DNA from: Cedecea sp000277545
GTDB lineage: Bacteria; Pseudomonadota; Gammaproteobacteria; Enterobacterales; Enterobacteriaceae
DNA length: 64,000 nucleotides
Direction: 5' to 3' (one strand)
Assembly: GCA_050847315.1 (NCBI GenBank)
Contig: CP193791.1
How positions within the stretch are numbered: position 1 is the first letter of the stretch; the number at the start of each line of letters is the position of its first letter. Below the pieces are notes generated by a model, which saw only the letters and a program-made list of their open reading frames with translations, was not told the DNA's origin and made no database searches. This document shows positions 50,590-58,772 of the stretch, piece by piece. Made by a program: the position numbers and the translations under genes.

Positions 50590-52632
50590 CTACACGTTCG
50601 GGAACGTAATGCTGTTCCCCGGCGCCTCGCGGTGCAGGTGGATAAAGTTCAGGTGGCGTTCGTACTGATCGAGAATGTCGATGATCACCTGTTCTTTGCT
50701 GTAGTCCATCAGGTCATTGCCCTGGCTGCCTTCCAGCAGGAAAGTTTCCAGCCTGTAATAGGTCGACTTCCCGCTGCGGGCGCGGTAGGTAAAGCCCGGC
50801 ACCGAATACTTCTGCGGCCAAATCTGGTAGACAAAGTTTTGTTCGTCGCCCATATGCACCCGCAGTTCAAGGTGCCCCAGCTTCTCATCCGGTAGAGGTG
50901 GCTCAACGGAAAGTTCGACCTTCGCGCCGCGCAGTTCCAGTTCCTGAGAAACCTCTTCCATCGCCGGGTAGCAAACGGTATCCATCATCTTCTGCGTATA
51001 ACGCGTGCCGGGGTAGTTCATCAGCCGGGAGAGGCGTTTTTTCCAGCCAAGACGATCCTGCGCGGTCATCATATACGGCGCGGTGTCGCGACTGGCGCTA
51101 ACGCGGCGGTAATCTTCAATTTTTAGCGATTTATACAGCCCAGCCATCACGAAGAAGATCACGAAGCTGAAGGGCAGGCCCATAATCACCGTCATGTTCT
51201 GCAGCGCGGAAATGCCGTTGGTCATCAGCATCCCCATTGTCAGCAGGCCAATCGCAATGGACCAGAAGATACGCAGCCAGTTGGGCGCATCGCTGTTAAT
51301 GTCCTTCAGCTTAGAGGTGAAGTTCCCCAGCACCAGCGCGCCGGAATCCGCCGACGTGACGTAGAACAACAGGCCGGTGATCGTCGCCACCGAAGCGCTA
51401 AAGGTGAAGCCGGGATACTGCGCCAGCAGGCTGTAGAAGCCGCGCTCTGGGTGCGCCATCGCTTCCTGGGCAAAGGTGCCGTCGCCGTGAATGATTTCGT
51501 ACAGCGCGCTGTTGCCGAACACCGAAAGCCACAGCAGCGTAAAGGTAAACGGAATAATCAGCGTGCCTAACACGAACTCACGAATGGTACGGCCACGTGA
51601 AATACGCGCCAGGAACAGGCCGACAAACGGCGACCACGCCACCCACCAGGCCCAGAAGAACAGGGTCCAGTTGTTCATCCATTCCACCGGGCGGTCGAAC
51701 GCAAAGCTGTTTAGCGTCATGCCCATAAAGCGATTGATGTAATCGCCCACGTTCAGCACCAGCGCGTTGAGCAGAAATTCGGTATTGCCCATAAACAGCA
51801 CGAACAGGATTAGGCCCAGCGCCAGCGCCACGTTCAGTTCGGAAAGCACGCGAATACCTTTATCCACGCCGGAGGTGACCGAAATAGTGGCGATAATCAC
51901 CGACAGAACGATCAATGCCGCTTTAGCCCCCAGGCTGTCCGGGATGTCAAACAGCACGCTCAGCCCGTAGTTCAGCTGCACAACGCCGATCCCCAGCGTG
52001 GTGGCAATACCGAAAATCGTGCCGATCACCGCCGCGATATCCACCGTGTGCCCAATCGGGCCGTTAATTTTCTTGCCGAAGATCGGGTACAGCGCCGAGC
52101 GAATCGTCAGCGGCAGATTATAGCGGTAGCTGAAATAGCCCAGCGCGATGCCCATCAGCGCATACATCGACCAGCCGGTCAGGCCGTAGTGGAACAGCGT
52201 CCAGACCATCGCCTGGCGCGCCGCCTCAATGGTTTGTCCGGCACCTTCCGGCGGCTGCATATATTGCGTCACCGGCTCGGCAACGGAGAAGAACATCAGG
52301 TCGATGCCTATGCCGGCGGCAAACAGCATCGCCGCCCAGCTCAGCACGCTGAATTCGGGCTTGGACTGTTCCGGCCCGAGCTTTATAGAACCGAAGCGCG
52401 AGCAGGCGATAAACACCACAAACACGATGTAGAGCGTGGCGGCAAGCAGGTAGTACCAGCCGAAGCGGGAGGAGACCCAGCTTAGCGTGTGGCTAATCAG
52501 ATTCGCAGAGAAATCGCTATAAAAAATGGTCATCAGGGAAAAGCACAAAATCAGCCCGGCGGACGTGTAGAACACCACCGGGTTGATTTTGTCTTTTTCA
52601 CTGGTAGCAGGAGCAGTAACGGGACTCGTCAT
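50590..52632 (-). CDS. betT: high-affinity choline transporter
   Basis: A 680-residue BCCT-family transporter of 12 membrane segments with the long cytoplasmic C-terminal tail typical of BetT (E. coli: 677). Family blocks include EFSVLSWAAMLFAAGIGIDLMFFSVAEPVTQYMQPP, the TM8 motif WTLFFWAWWVAWSPFVGLFLARISRGRTIREFV and the tail YQIWPQKYSVPGFTYRARSGKSTYYRLETFL. It drives choline in with protons. GAGG lies before the ATG. Divergent from betI-betB-betA. Confidence 0.95.
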   Translation of the reverse strand: MTSPVTAPATSEKDKINPVVFYTSAGLILCFSLMTIFYSDFSANLISHTLSWVSSRFGWYYLLAATLYIVFVVFIACSRFGSIKLGPEQSKPEFSVLSWAAMLFAAGIGIDLMFFSVAEPVTQYMQPPEGAGQTIEAARQAMVWTLFHYGLTGWSMYALMGIALGYFSYRYNLPLTIRSALYPIFGKKINGPIGHTVDIAAVIGTIFGIATTLGIGVVQLNYGLSVLFDIPDSLGAKAALIVLSVIIATISVTSGVDKGIRVLSELNVALALGLILFVLFMGNTEFLLNALVLNVGDYINRFMGMTLNSFAFDRPVEWMNNWTLFFWAWWVAWSPFVGLFLARISRGRTIREFVLGTLIIPFTFTLLWLSVFGNSALYEIIHGDGTFAQEAMAHPERGFYSLLAQYPGFTFSASVATITGLLFYVTSADSGALVLGNFTSKLKDINSDAPNWLRIFWSIAIGLLTMGMLMTNGISALQNMTVIMGLPFSFVIFFVMAGLYKSLKIEDYRRVSASRDTAPYMMTAQDRLGWKKRLSRLMNYPGTRYTQKMMDTVCYPAMEEVSQELELRGAKVELSVEPPLPDEKLGHLELRVHMGDEQNFVYQIWPQKYSVPGFTYRARSGKSTYYRLETFLLEGSQGNDLMDYSKEQVIIDILDQYERHLNFIHLHREAPGNSITFPNV

Positions 52633-52861
52633 CGATTACCTCAGGTTAAGTAACGGTGACTACTCAGATGAGCAGTTAAGTTTTTCTTGTGAATGCAGGT
52701 GAGATTGCTTTTTAACAATTCCATAATCAATTTATGGTCTTACATTGATGATTAAATTTAATTCATTGAATTTATTCAAATAAAATCCTCGTTTTTATTG
52801 TCTGGAACGCGAGTGCTTCTCTGTTTTCACGCCATTGCGTAACAATTAATACACATTTTAT

Positions 52862-52875
52862 ATTGAACGTTCAAT
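52862..52875. promoter_or_regulatory. BetI operator-like palindrome
   Basis: ATTGAACGTTCAAT is a perfect 14-base palindrome in the 291-base interval between betT and betI. TTGAACG-type palindromes at this place are expected for BetI, the choline-responsive TetR repressor. The rest of the interval is AT-rich promoter DNA. Confidence 0.7.
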
Positions 52876-52923
52876 CAATAAACGCTTAAATAGATAACAA
52901 TTATTGATGAATGGAGCGGGGCG

Positions 52924-53517
52924 ATGCCAAAAAAAGGTATGCAGCCGATAAGGCGAAGACAGCTGATCGACGCCACATTAAACGCCATAAATGAGGTCGG
53001 CATGCATGATGCCACGGTGGCGCAAATTGCCCGCCGGGCCGGGGTCTCGACCGGCATCATCAGCCACTACTTCCAGGATAAAAACGGCCTGCTGGAGGCC
53101 ACCATGCGGGACGTCACCGCCCAGCTCCGCGATGCGGTGGTGGGGCGACTGAAAGCTTTACCTGGCGCTTCTGCCGAACGGCGGCTGTGCGCCATCGTGG
53201 ACGGAAATTTTGACGAGACACAAACGCACAGCGCGGCGATGAAAGCCTGGCTGGCATTTTGGGCCAGCAGCATGCACCAGCCGATGCTCTACCGGTTACA
53301 GCAGGTGAGCAGCCGCCGCCTGTTATCCACGCTCACCGCCGAGTTCAGGCGCGAGCTGCCGCAGGAGGAAGCCCGGCTGGCGGGCTATGGCCTCGCGGCG
53401 CTGATAGACGGCCTTTGGCTGCGGGCGGCCCTAAGCGGCAAACCGTTTGACCGCAAAGCGGCGAGCGTACTGACCACGCAATTCATCAACCAGCATCTTA
53501 TTGCGGTGAAAAGCTAA
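52924..53517 (+). CDS. betI: TetR-type repressor BetI
   Basis: A 197-residue TetR regulator: HTH at about 10-55 (RRRQLIDATLNAINEVGMHDATVAQIARRAGVSTGIISHYFQDKNGLLEATMRD) and a helical ligand domain with AWLAFWASSMHQPMLYRLQQV, which is characteristic of BetI. It represses bet genes and is released by choline. AGCGGGG-type ribosome site. First gene of betIBA. Confidence 0.95.
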   Translation: MPKKGMQPIRRRQLIDATLNAINEVGMHDATVAQIARRAGVSTGIISHYFQDKNGLLEATMRDVTAQLRDAVVGRLKALPGASAERRLCAIVDGNFDETQTHSAAMKAWLAFWASSMHQPMLYRLQQVSSRRLLSTLTAEFRRELPQEEARLAGYGLAALIDGLWLRAALSGKPFDRKAASVLTTQFINQHLIAVKS

Positions 53518-53534
53518 TTTAGCGAGGAAAAATC

Positions 53535-55007
53535 ATGTCCCGATTGGGTGAACAAAAGCTCTATATCGACGGCGCTTACGTGAATGCGCTCAGCGGTAAA
53601 ACGTTCGAAACCATCAACCCGGCTAACGGCGAAGTGCTGGCGGTCGTTCAGGCTGCTGGCCGGGAAGACGTTGACCGCGCCGTGGCTGCGGCGAAGAAAG
53701 GGCAGAAAATATGGGCAGCAAAAACGCCCGTTGAGCGTGCACGCATTTTGCGCCGCGCGGTCGACATTCTGCGCGAGCGTAACGATGAGTTGGCCGAACT
53801 GGAAACGCTAGACACTGGCAAAGCCTTCAGCGAAACCTCCGCCGTCGATATCGTCACTGGTGCAGACGTGCTGGAATATTATGCCGGGCTGACAACCACC
53901 CTGGAAGGCCAGCAGATCCCGCTGCGGGATACCTCATTCGTCTACACCCGCCGGGAGCCGTTGGGCGTTGTGGCCGGGATCGGCGCATGGAATTACCCGA
54001 TTCAGATTGCGCTTTGGAAGTCTGCCCCTGCGCTGGCGGCTGGCAACGCGATGATCTTCAAACCAAGCGAAGTGACGCCGCTTACCGCACTTAAGCTGGC
54101 AGAAATTTATACCGAAGCCGGGCTGCCGGACGGCGTCTTTTGCGTGCTACCAGGCGTTGGCGCAGAAACGGGCCAACTGCTGACGGAACACCCTGGCATT
54201 GCCAAAGTTTCCTTCACCGGCGGCGTAGCCAGCGGCAAAAAGGTGATGGCGAATGCCGCCGGTACCACGCTGAAACAGGTCACGATGGAGCTGGGCGGTA
54301 AATCTCCGCTGGTTATCTTTGATGACGCCGATCTCAACCTGGCGGCGGACATCGCGATGATGGCCAACTTCTACAGCTCCGGCCAGGTCTGTACCAACGG
54401 TACTCGCGTTTTCATCCCTGCGGCGCTGAAAGCCGAGTTTGAGCAGAAAATTGTGGCGCGCGTGGGCCGCATTCGTGCCGGTGACGTAATGGACCCGCAC
54501 ACCAACTTTGGGCCGCTGGTCAGCTTCCCGCACCGCGAAAACGTCCTGCGCTACATCGAATCCGGCCGTGAAGAAGGCGCGACGCTGCTGTGCGGTGGCG
54601 ACAAGCTGCGCGGAGAAAGGTTTGATAACGGTGCCTGGGTTGCGCCCACGGTATTCACCGACTGCCGGGATGAGATGACTATCGTCCGCGAAGAAATCTT
54701 CGGGCCGGTAATGTCGATCCTTAGCTACGAATCAGAAGAGGAAGTGATTCGCCGCGCTAACGACACGGATTATGGCCTGGCGGCGGGCGTAGTCACGAAC
54801 GACCTCACTCGTGCGCACCGCGTAATTCACCAGCTTGAGGCCGGGATTTGCTGGATTAATACCTGGGGAGAGTCGGCGGCGGAAATGCCGGTGGGCGGCT
54901 ACAAGCATTCCGGCATTGGTCGCGAAAATGGCCTGATGACGCTGCAAAGCTATACGCAAGTTAAGTCAATCCAACTGGAGATGGGCACCTATCACTCAAT
55001 CTTTTAA
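53535..55007 (+). CDS. betB: betaine aldehyde dehydrogenase
   Basis: A 490-residue aldehyde dehydrogenase. Catalytic residues: Glu in MELGGKSPLVIF (about 252) and Cys in YSSGQVCTNGTRVF (about 286); cofactor region FTGGVASGKKVM; IGAWNYPIQIALWKSAPALAAGNAMIFKPSE is the Asn/Lys block. It oxidises betaine aldehyde to glycine betaine. GAGG precedes the ATG, 17 bases after betI. Confidence 0.96.
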   Translation: MSRLGEQKLYIDGAYVNALSGKTFETINPANGEVLAVVQAAGREDVDRAVAAAKKGQKIWAAKTPVERARILRRAVDILRERNDELAELETLDTGKAFSETSAVDIVTGADVLEYYAGLTTTLEGQQIPLRDTSFVYTRREPLGVVAGIGAWNYPIQIALWKSAPALAAGNAMIFKPSEVTPLTALKLAEIYTEAGLPDGVFCVLPGVGAETGQLLTEHPGIAKVSFTGGVASGKKVMANAAGTTLKQVTMELGGKSPLVIFDDADLNLAADIAMMANFYSSGQVCTNGTRVFIPAALKAEFEQKIVARVGRIRAGDVMDPHTNFGPLVSFPHRENVLRYIESGREEGATLLCGGDKLRGERFDNGAWVAPTVFTDCRDEMTIVREEIFGPVMSILSYESEEEVIRRANDTDYGLAAGVVTNDLTRAHRVIHQLEAGICWINTWGESAAEMPVGGYKHSGIGRENGLMTLQSYTQVKSIQLEMGTYHSIF

Positions 55008-55026
55008 CCCCACCTGAGGAGGATGA

Positions 55027-56712
55027 ATGGAATTTGATTACATCATTATTGGAGCGGGTTCCGCAGGTAATGTTTTAGCTGCACGTTTAACGGAAGATCC
55101 CGATACCACCGTCCTGCTGCTTGAGGCAGGCGGCCCGGACTACCGCTTTGATTTCCGCACCCAAATGCCCGCGGCACTGGCGTTCCCGCTGCAGGGCAAG
55201 CGCTACAACTGGGCCTATGAAACCGACCCCGAGCCGTATATGAACAACCGCCGTATGGAGTGCGGGCGAGGCAAAGGGCTCGGCGGCTCATCCCTGATCA
55301 ACGGCATGTGTTACATCCGTGGAAACGCGATGGATCTCGACAACTGGGCATCGATGCCGGGCCTGGAGAACTGGAGCTATCTGGACTGCCTGCCGTACTA
55401 CCGCAAAGCGGAAACCCGCGATATCGGCCCCAACGATTATCACGGCGGCGAAGGCCCAGTGTCCGTTACGACGCCGAAGCAGGGCAACAACCCGCTGTTT
55501 CACGCGATGATCGAAGCGGGCGTTGAGGCGGGCTATCCGCGAACGGACGATCTGAACGGCTATCAGCAGGAAGGCTTTGGCCCGATGGACCGTACCGTAA
55601 CGCCGAAAGGCCGCCGCGCCAGTACTGCCCGTGGTTATCTAGATGAAGCAAAGCGCCGGGAAAACCTGACCATCGTGACCCATGCAACCACTGACCGCAT
55701 TATCTTTGATAATTTGCGTGCGGTAGGCGTGGAATACCTGGTGAACGATAGCCCGGTGCATTCCGTGGCCAAAGCGCGCAAAGAAGTTTTGTTGAGCGCC
55801 GGCGCGATTGCTTCGCCACAAATTCTGCAGCGCTCTGGGGTGGGCGATGCAGAATTCCTGGCAAGCCTTGAGATCCCTGTTGTTCATGACCTGCCTGGCG
55901 TGGGCGAAAACCTGCAGGATCATCTGGAAATGTACCTGCAATACGAATGCAAAGAACCGGTGTCGCTTTACCCGGCGCTGCAATGGTACAACCAGCCAAA
56001 AATCGGTGCAGAGTGGCTGTTCAACGGCACCGGCGTAGGCGCGAGCAACCAGTTTGAAGCGGGGGGCTTTATCCGCAGCCGCGAAGAATTTAGCTGGCCT
56101 AATATTCAGTATCACTTCCTGCCGGTGGCGATTAACTACAACGGCTCAAACGCGGTGAAAGAGCACGGTTTCCAGTGCCACGTCGGCTCTATGCGTTCTC
56201 CAAGCCGGGGCCGCGTGAAGCTGAAATCGCGCGACCCTCACGAGCACCCGAGTATTCTGTTCAACTATATGTCTCACGAACAGGACTGGCAGGAGTTCCG
56301 CGACGCGATTCGTATTACTCGTGAGATCATGCAGCAGCCCGCCCTGGATAAATACCGTGGCCGCGAAATCAGCCCCGGCGTTGACTGCCAGACGGACGAA
56401 CAGCTGGATGAGTTTGTGCGTAACCATGCGGAAACCGCTTTTCACCCGTGCGGCAGCTGTAAAATGGGGCACGATGAAATGTCCGTGGTGGACGAGCAGG
56501 GCCGGGTTCACGGCCTGCAGGGGCTGCGCGTGGTGGATGCTTCCATCATGCCGCAGATCATTACCGGCAACCTGAACGCCACCACCATTATGATCGGTGA
56601 AAAAATTGCCGATGCGATTCGCGGCAAAGCGCCGCTGCCGCGCAGCACCGCCAGCTATTACAAAGCGGAACAGTCGCCGGTCAGAAAAGCGCCGGCGCGA
56701 AAAATCCAGTAA
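55027..56712 (+). CDS. betA: choline dehydrogenase
   Basis: A 561-residue GMC oxidoreductase: FAD motif YIIIGAGSAGNVLAARLTED at the N-terminus, signature 1 GRGKGLGGSSLINGMCYIRG (about 78-97), signature 2 GAIASPQILQRSGVG (about 258-272) and the catalytic His in ETAFHPCGSCKMG (about 467-479), with NLNATTIMIGEKIAD near the end. It oxidises choline to betaine aldehyde at the inner membrane. AGGAGG precedes the ATG. Confidence 0.96.
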   Translation: MEFDYIIIGAGSAGNVLAARLTEDPDTTVLLLEAGGPDYRFDFRTQMPAALAFPLQGKRYNWAYETDPEPYMNNRRMECGRGKGLGGSSLINGMCYIRGNAMDLDNWASMPGLENWSYLDCLPYYRKAETRDIGPNDYHGGEGPVSVTTPKQGNNPLFHAMIEAGVEAGYPRTDDLNGYQQEGFGPMDRTVTPKGRRASTARGYLDEAKRRENLTIVTHATTDRIIFDNLRAVGVEYLVNDSPVHSVAKARKEVLLSAGAIASPQILQRSGVGDAEFLASLEIPVVHDLPGVGENLQDHLEMYLQYECKEPVSLYPALQWYNQPKIGAEWLFNGTGVGASNQFEAGGFIRSREEFSWPNIQYHFLPVAINYNGSNAVKEHGFQCHVGSMRSPSRGRVKLKSRDPHEHPSILFNYMSHEQDWQEFRDAIRITREIMQQPALDKYRGREISPGVDCQTDEQLDEFVRNHAETAFHPCGSCKMGHDEMSVVDEQGRVHGLQGLRVVDASIMPQIITGNLNATTIMIGEKIADAIRGKAPLPRSTASYYKAEQSPVRKAPARKIQ

Positions 56713-56718
56713 CCCTTC

Positions 56719-56739
56719 AAGGCCAGTGAAACTGGCCTT
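56719..56739 (+). terminator. terminator of betIBA
   Basis: Arms AAGGCCAG/CTGGCCTT with a 5-base loop followed by TCTTTT, 7 bases after the betA stop. Confidence 0.8.
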
Positions 56740-56814
56740 TCTTTTACCCGCCGCTTGCCCGATCCCCCTGTGAAGCAGTAAAACTAGTGTTCAACAACAA
56801 AAAGGAGAATCACC

Positions 56815-57045
56815 GTGCCGCATATCGAAATCAAATGTTTCCCTCGTGAGCTGACCGAAGAGCAAAAACAGGCCGTGGCCAGCGAAATGTGTGATGTGCT
56901 GAAAAAGTACTTCGGCTCGAAGGACGAGTCGCTGTCCGTGGCGCTGAAAATGATCGATCAGGCGAACTGGAAAGCCGAAGTGTGGGATACGCAGATTGCG
57001 CCGGAGATGGATTCGCTGCTGAAAAAACCGGGTTACAGCCTTTAG
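56815..57045 (+). CDS. pptA: 4-oxalocrotonate tautomerase-like protein
   Basis: A 76-residue tautomerase matching E. coli PptA (PHIEIKCFPRELTEEQKQAVA; DESLSVAL; IAPEMDSLLKKPGYSL). It starts with GTG (AAAGGAG upstream); after removal of Met the catalytic Pro becomes the N-terminus. The physiological substrate is unknown. A short hairpin (AAGGTGACA/TGTCACCTT, 57056-57074) lies between it and the convergent gene. Confidence 0.93.
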   Translation: MPHIEIKCFPRELTEEQKQAVASEMCDVLKKYFGSKDESLSVALKMIDQANWKAEVWDTQIAPEMDSLLKKPGYSL

Positions 57046-57055
57046 TCAATTTTAA

Positions 57056-57074
57056 AAGGTGACAATGTCACCTT
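57056..57074. terminator. bidirectional hairpin between pptA and the P-loop gene
   Basis: Near-perfect dyad AAGGTGACA/TGTCACCTT that reaches into the stop codon of the leftward P-loop gene. Confidence 0.5.
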
Positions 57075-57570
57075 ATGGGTAGCGGATTATCGTCAACCCT
57101 TCGCGTTCATCGGGCGCAACGAAGTAGCGGGTAATCAAATCAAACTGCGCGTCCGTAGCGGCAAAATCATGAGTTCCGCTGCTGTTGCGGGCGCGTAATC
57201 TCTCCCGGCAAACGTCATCGGGCACGTCCAGATAGTGCAGGCGATTATCTGCCCCGGCTTCATCCGCAATCGACTTCATCCACTGGCGGTTCGCCAGCGT
57301 ATTCGCCGGGAAATCGAGCACCACCGAAAGCCCGTTCCTCAGCAGGGAAACAAGATGCGGCGTTAGCGCTTTTTTCAGTTTGCCTGAGCAGGCGACATAA
57401 TCCGCCACGCTTTGCATTTGCTCGCCGTAAAGCGCCGCGAGCCAGCTGTCTTCGCTGACCAGAATAGTATCGGGCGTTTCCATCAGCTTTGCGCTCAGGG
57501 TGGATTTACCGGCAGCAATTTTGCCGCAGAGAAGATGAAGCGTGGGCTTAGCGGGGGACGAGTCTGACAT
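57073..57570 (-). CDS. P-loop (AAA_33-type) kinase-like protein
   Basis: A 165-residue protein with Walker A GKIAAGKST (about 16-24), a Walker B-like LSVVLDFPAN (about 83-92), and a lid region with arginines (DVCRERLRARNSSGTHDFAATDAQFD, about 119-144). This is the layout of small zeta-toxin/gluconate-kinase-like phosphotransferases often labelled AAA family ATPase; substrate unknown. ATG at 57570 follows GAGG; a GTG two codons upstream is possible. Confidence 0.8.
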   Translation of the reverse strand: MSDSSPAKPTLHLLCGKIAAGKSTLSAKLMETPDTILVSEDSWLAALYGEQMQSVADYVACSGKLKKALTPHLVSLLRNGLSVVLDFPANTLANRQWMKSIADEAGADNRLHYLDVPDDVCRERLRARNSSGTHDFAATDAQFDLITRYFVAPDEREGLTIIRYP

Positions 57571-57643
57571 TGACACCTCATGGAAAGAAACAGATTTTCA
57601 CTACTGTCTACCAGAGGAATGAAAGATACAACTAGTAAAATTG

Positions 57644-57666
57644 GCGGGTCAGAGCGCCTGACCCGC
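57644..57666 (-). terminator. terminator after the siderophore binding-protein gene
   Basis: Perfect 9-base arms GCGGGTCAG/CTGACCCGC, 5-base loop; leftward it is followed by CAATTTTACTAGTT. Confidence 0.7.
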
Positions 57667-57673
57667 ACACAGA

Positions 57674-58771
57674 TTACTTCAGTTTCGTCCAGTAAGTGCC
57701 TGTTTCTTTCACCACCAGGAACTGCTGGTTCATCTCATCCAGCGTTTGCTGCGGATCCATATCCGCAAACAGCTGCGGGTGGAAGGTTTTGGCAAAGAAC
57801 TCAACGTCCAGTAAATGCCACGGCGAGAGGTAGAAGTTATGCCAGACCGCCCAGGCTTTGTCGTTCTGGATAGCGTTCAGGTTAGAAATCACTTTCTGCT
57901 GGCTAAGCACCTGCGTAAAGCTTTGCTGCGCCTGAACGGCTGTGACTTCCGACCCCAATTTCAACCGGTCTGTTTGATCCGGCCCGGCGCTGCCGGTGGC
58001 GATGTAAATATCCGGGTTCACCGTCAGCAGCGCTTCCGGGGAAATCTTGCCATACACGCCGGGAAAGCGGCTCACGGCAATGTTATCCCCACCGGCAAAG
58101 GCCAGCAGATCCGCCAGGTTGCCGCGCCCGACGGTGGTGCAGCAGTCGCTTTTATCCCCTAAATGCAGCTGCAACATTACCGTCGGCTTCACGGGTTTAG
58201 CCTCAGCCAGGCGTTGGGCAATTTTCGCCATGTGCTGCTGATAGAAGGCGATAAACTTTTCCGTTTTCGGCTGGTCGTTTAGCGCTTCGCCCAGAATACG
58301 CAGGCTGGGAACGGTGTTATTCAGCTGATCGACGCGGAAATCAACGTAAATGACCGGAATATGCGCCTGCGTCAGCTGGGTAAGAAAGCTGTCGTGATTG
58401 CTCTCTTTTTTGGCGTAGATCGGCAGAATCACCAGGTCTGGATGCAGGGCGATAACCTTCTCCACGCTTATCTGCGAGAAGTTATTGTTGCCGATAGTCG
58501 GGATGTCTTTGATAGCCGGGAACGCTTCGGTGTAGCGGTTCCAGGTCTGCGGATCCAGACGCTGCAGATCCGCAGGCCAGCCGACGACGCGCTTCGCCGG
58601 GTTACCGTCCTCCACCAAAGCGAGGGTGTAAATCATCCGGCTTTCGCCGACGACCAGGCGCTGCGGGTTATCCGGCACCTCAACTTTACGCTGCAGAATA
58701 TCGGTTATCGTTTTGGCCTGACTGCCGGCGCTAAGCGCCAGCAGGGCCGCGAGCAACAGCGACTTTTTCAT
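57674..58771 (-). CDS. siderophore-type ABC substrate-binding protein
   Basis: A 365-residue class III (FecB/BtuF-like) binding protein. Signal peptide MKKSLLLAALLALSAGSQA; the first lobe has RKVEVPDNPQRLVVGESRMIYTLAL and QISVEKVIALHPDLVIL, the linker helix follows, and the second lobe carries DKSDCCTTVGRGNLADLLAFAGGDNIA with a vicinal Cys pair. ATG at 58771 lies 1 base past the stop of the receptor gene, so the two are translationally coupled. No permease or ATPase gene accompanies it. Likely ligand: a ferric siderophore brought in by the receptor. Confidence 0.85.
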   Translation of the reverse strand: MKKSLLLAALLALSAGSQAKTITDILQRKVEVPDNPQRLVVGESRMIYTLALVEDGNPAKRVVGWPADLQRLDPQTWNRYTEAFPAIKDIPTIGNNNFSQISVEKVIALHPDLVILPIYAKKESNHDSFLTQLTQAHIPVIYVDFRVDQLNNTVPSLRILGEALNDQPKTEKFIAFYQQHMAKIAQRLAEAKPVKPTVMLQLHLGDKSDCCTTVGRGNLADLLAFAGGDNIAVSRFPGVYGKISPEALLTVNPDIYIATGSAGPDQTDRLKLGSEVTAVQAQQSFTQVLSQQKVISNLNAIQNDKAWAVWHNFYLSPWHLLDVEFFAKTFHPQLFADMDPQQTLDEMNQQFLVVKETGTYWTKLK

Positions 58772-58772
58772 C

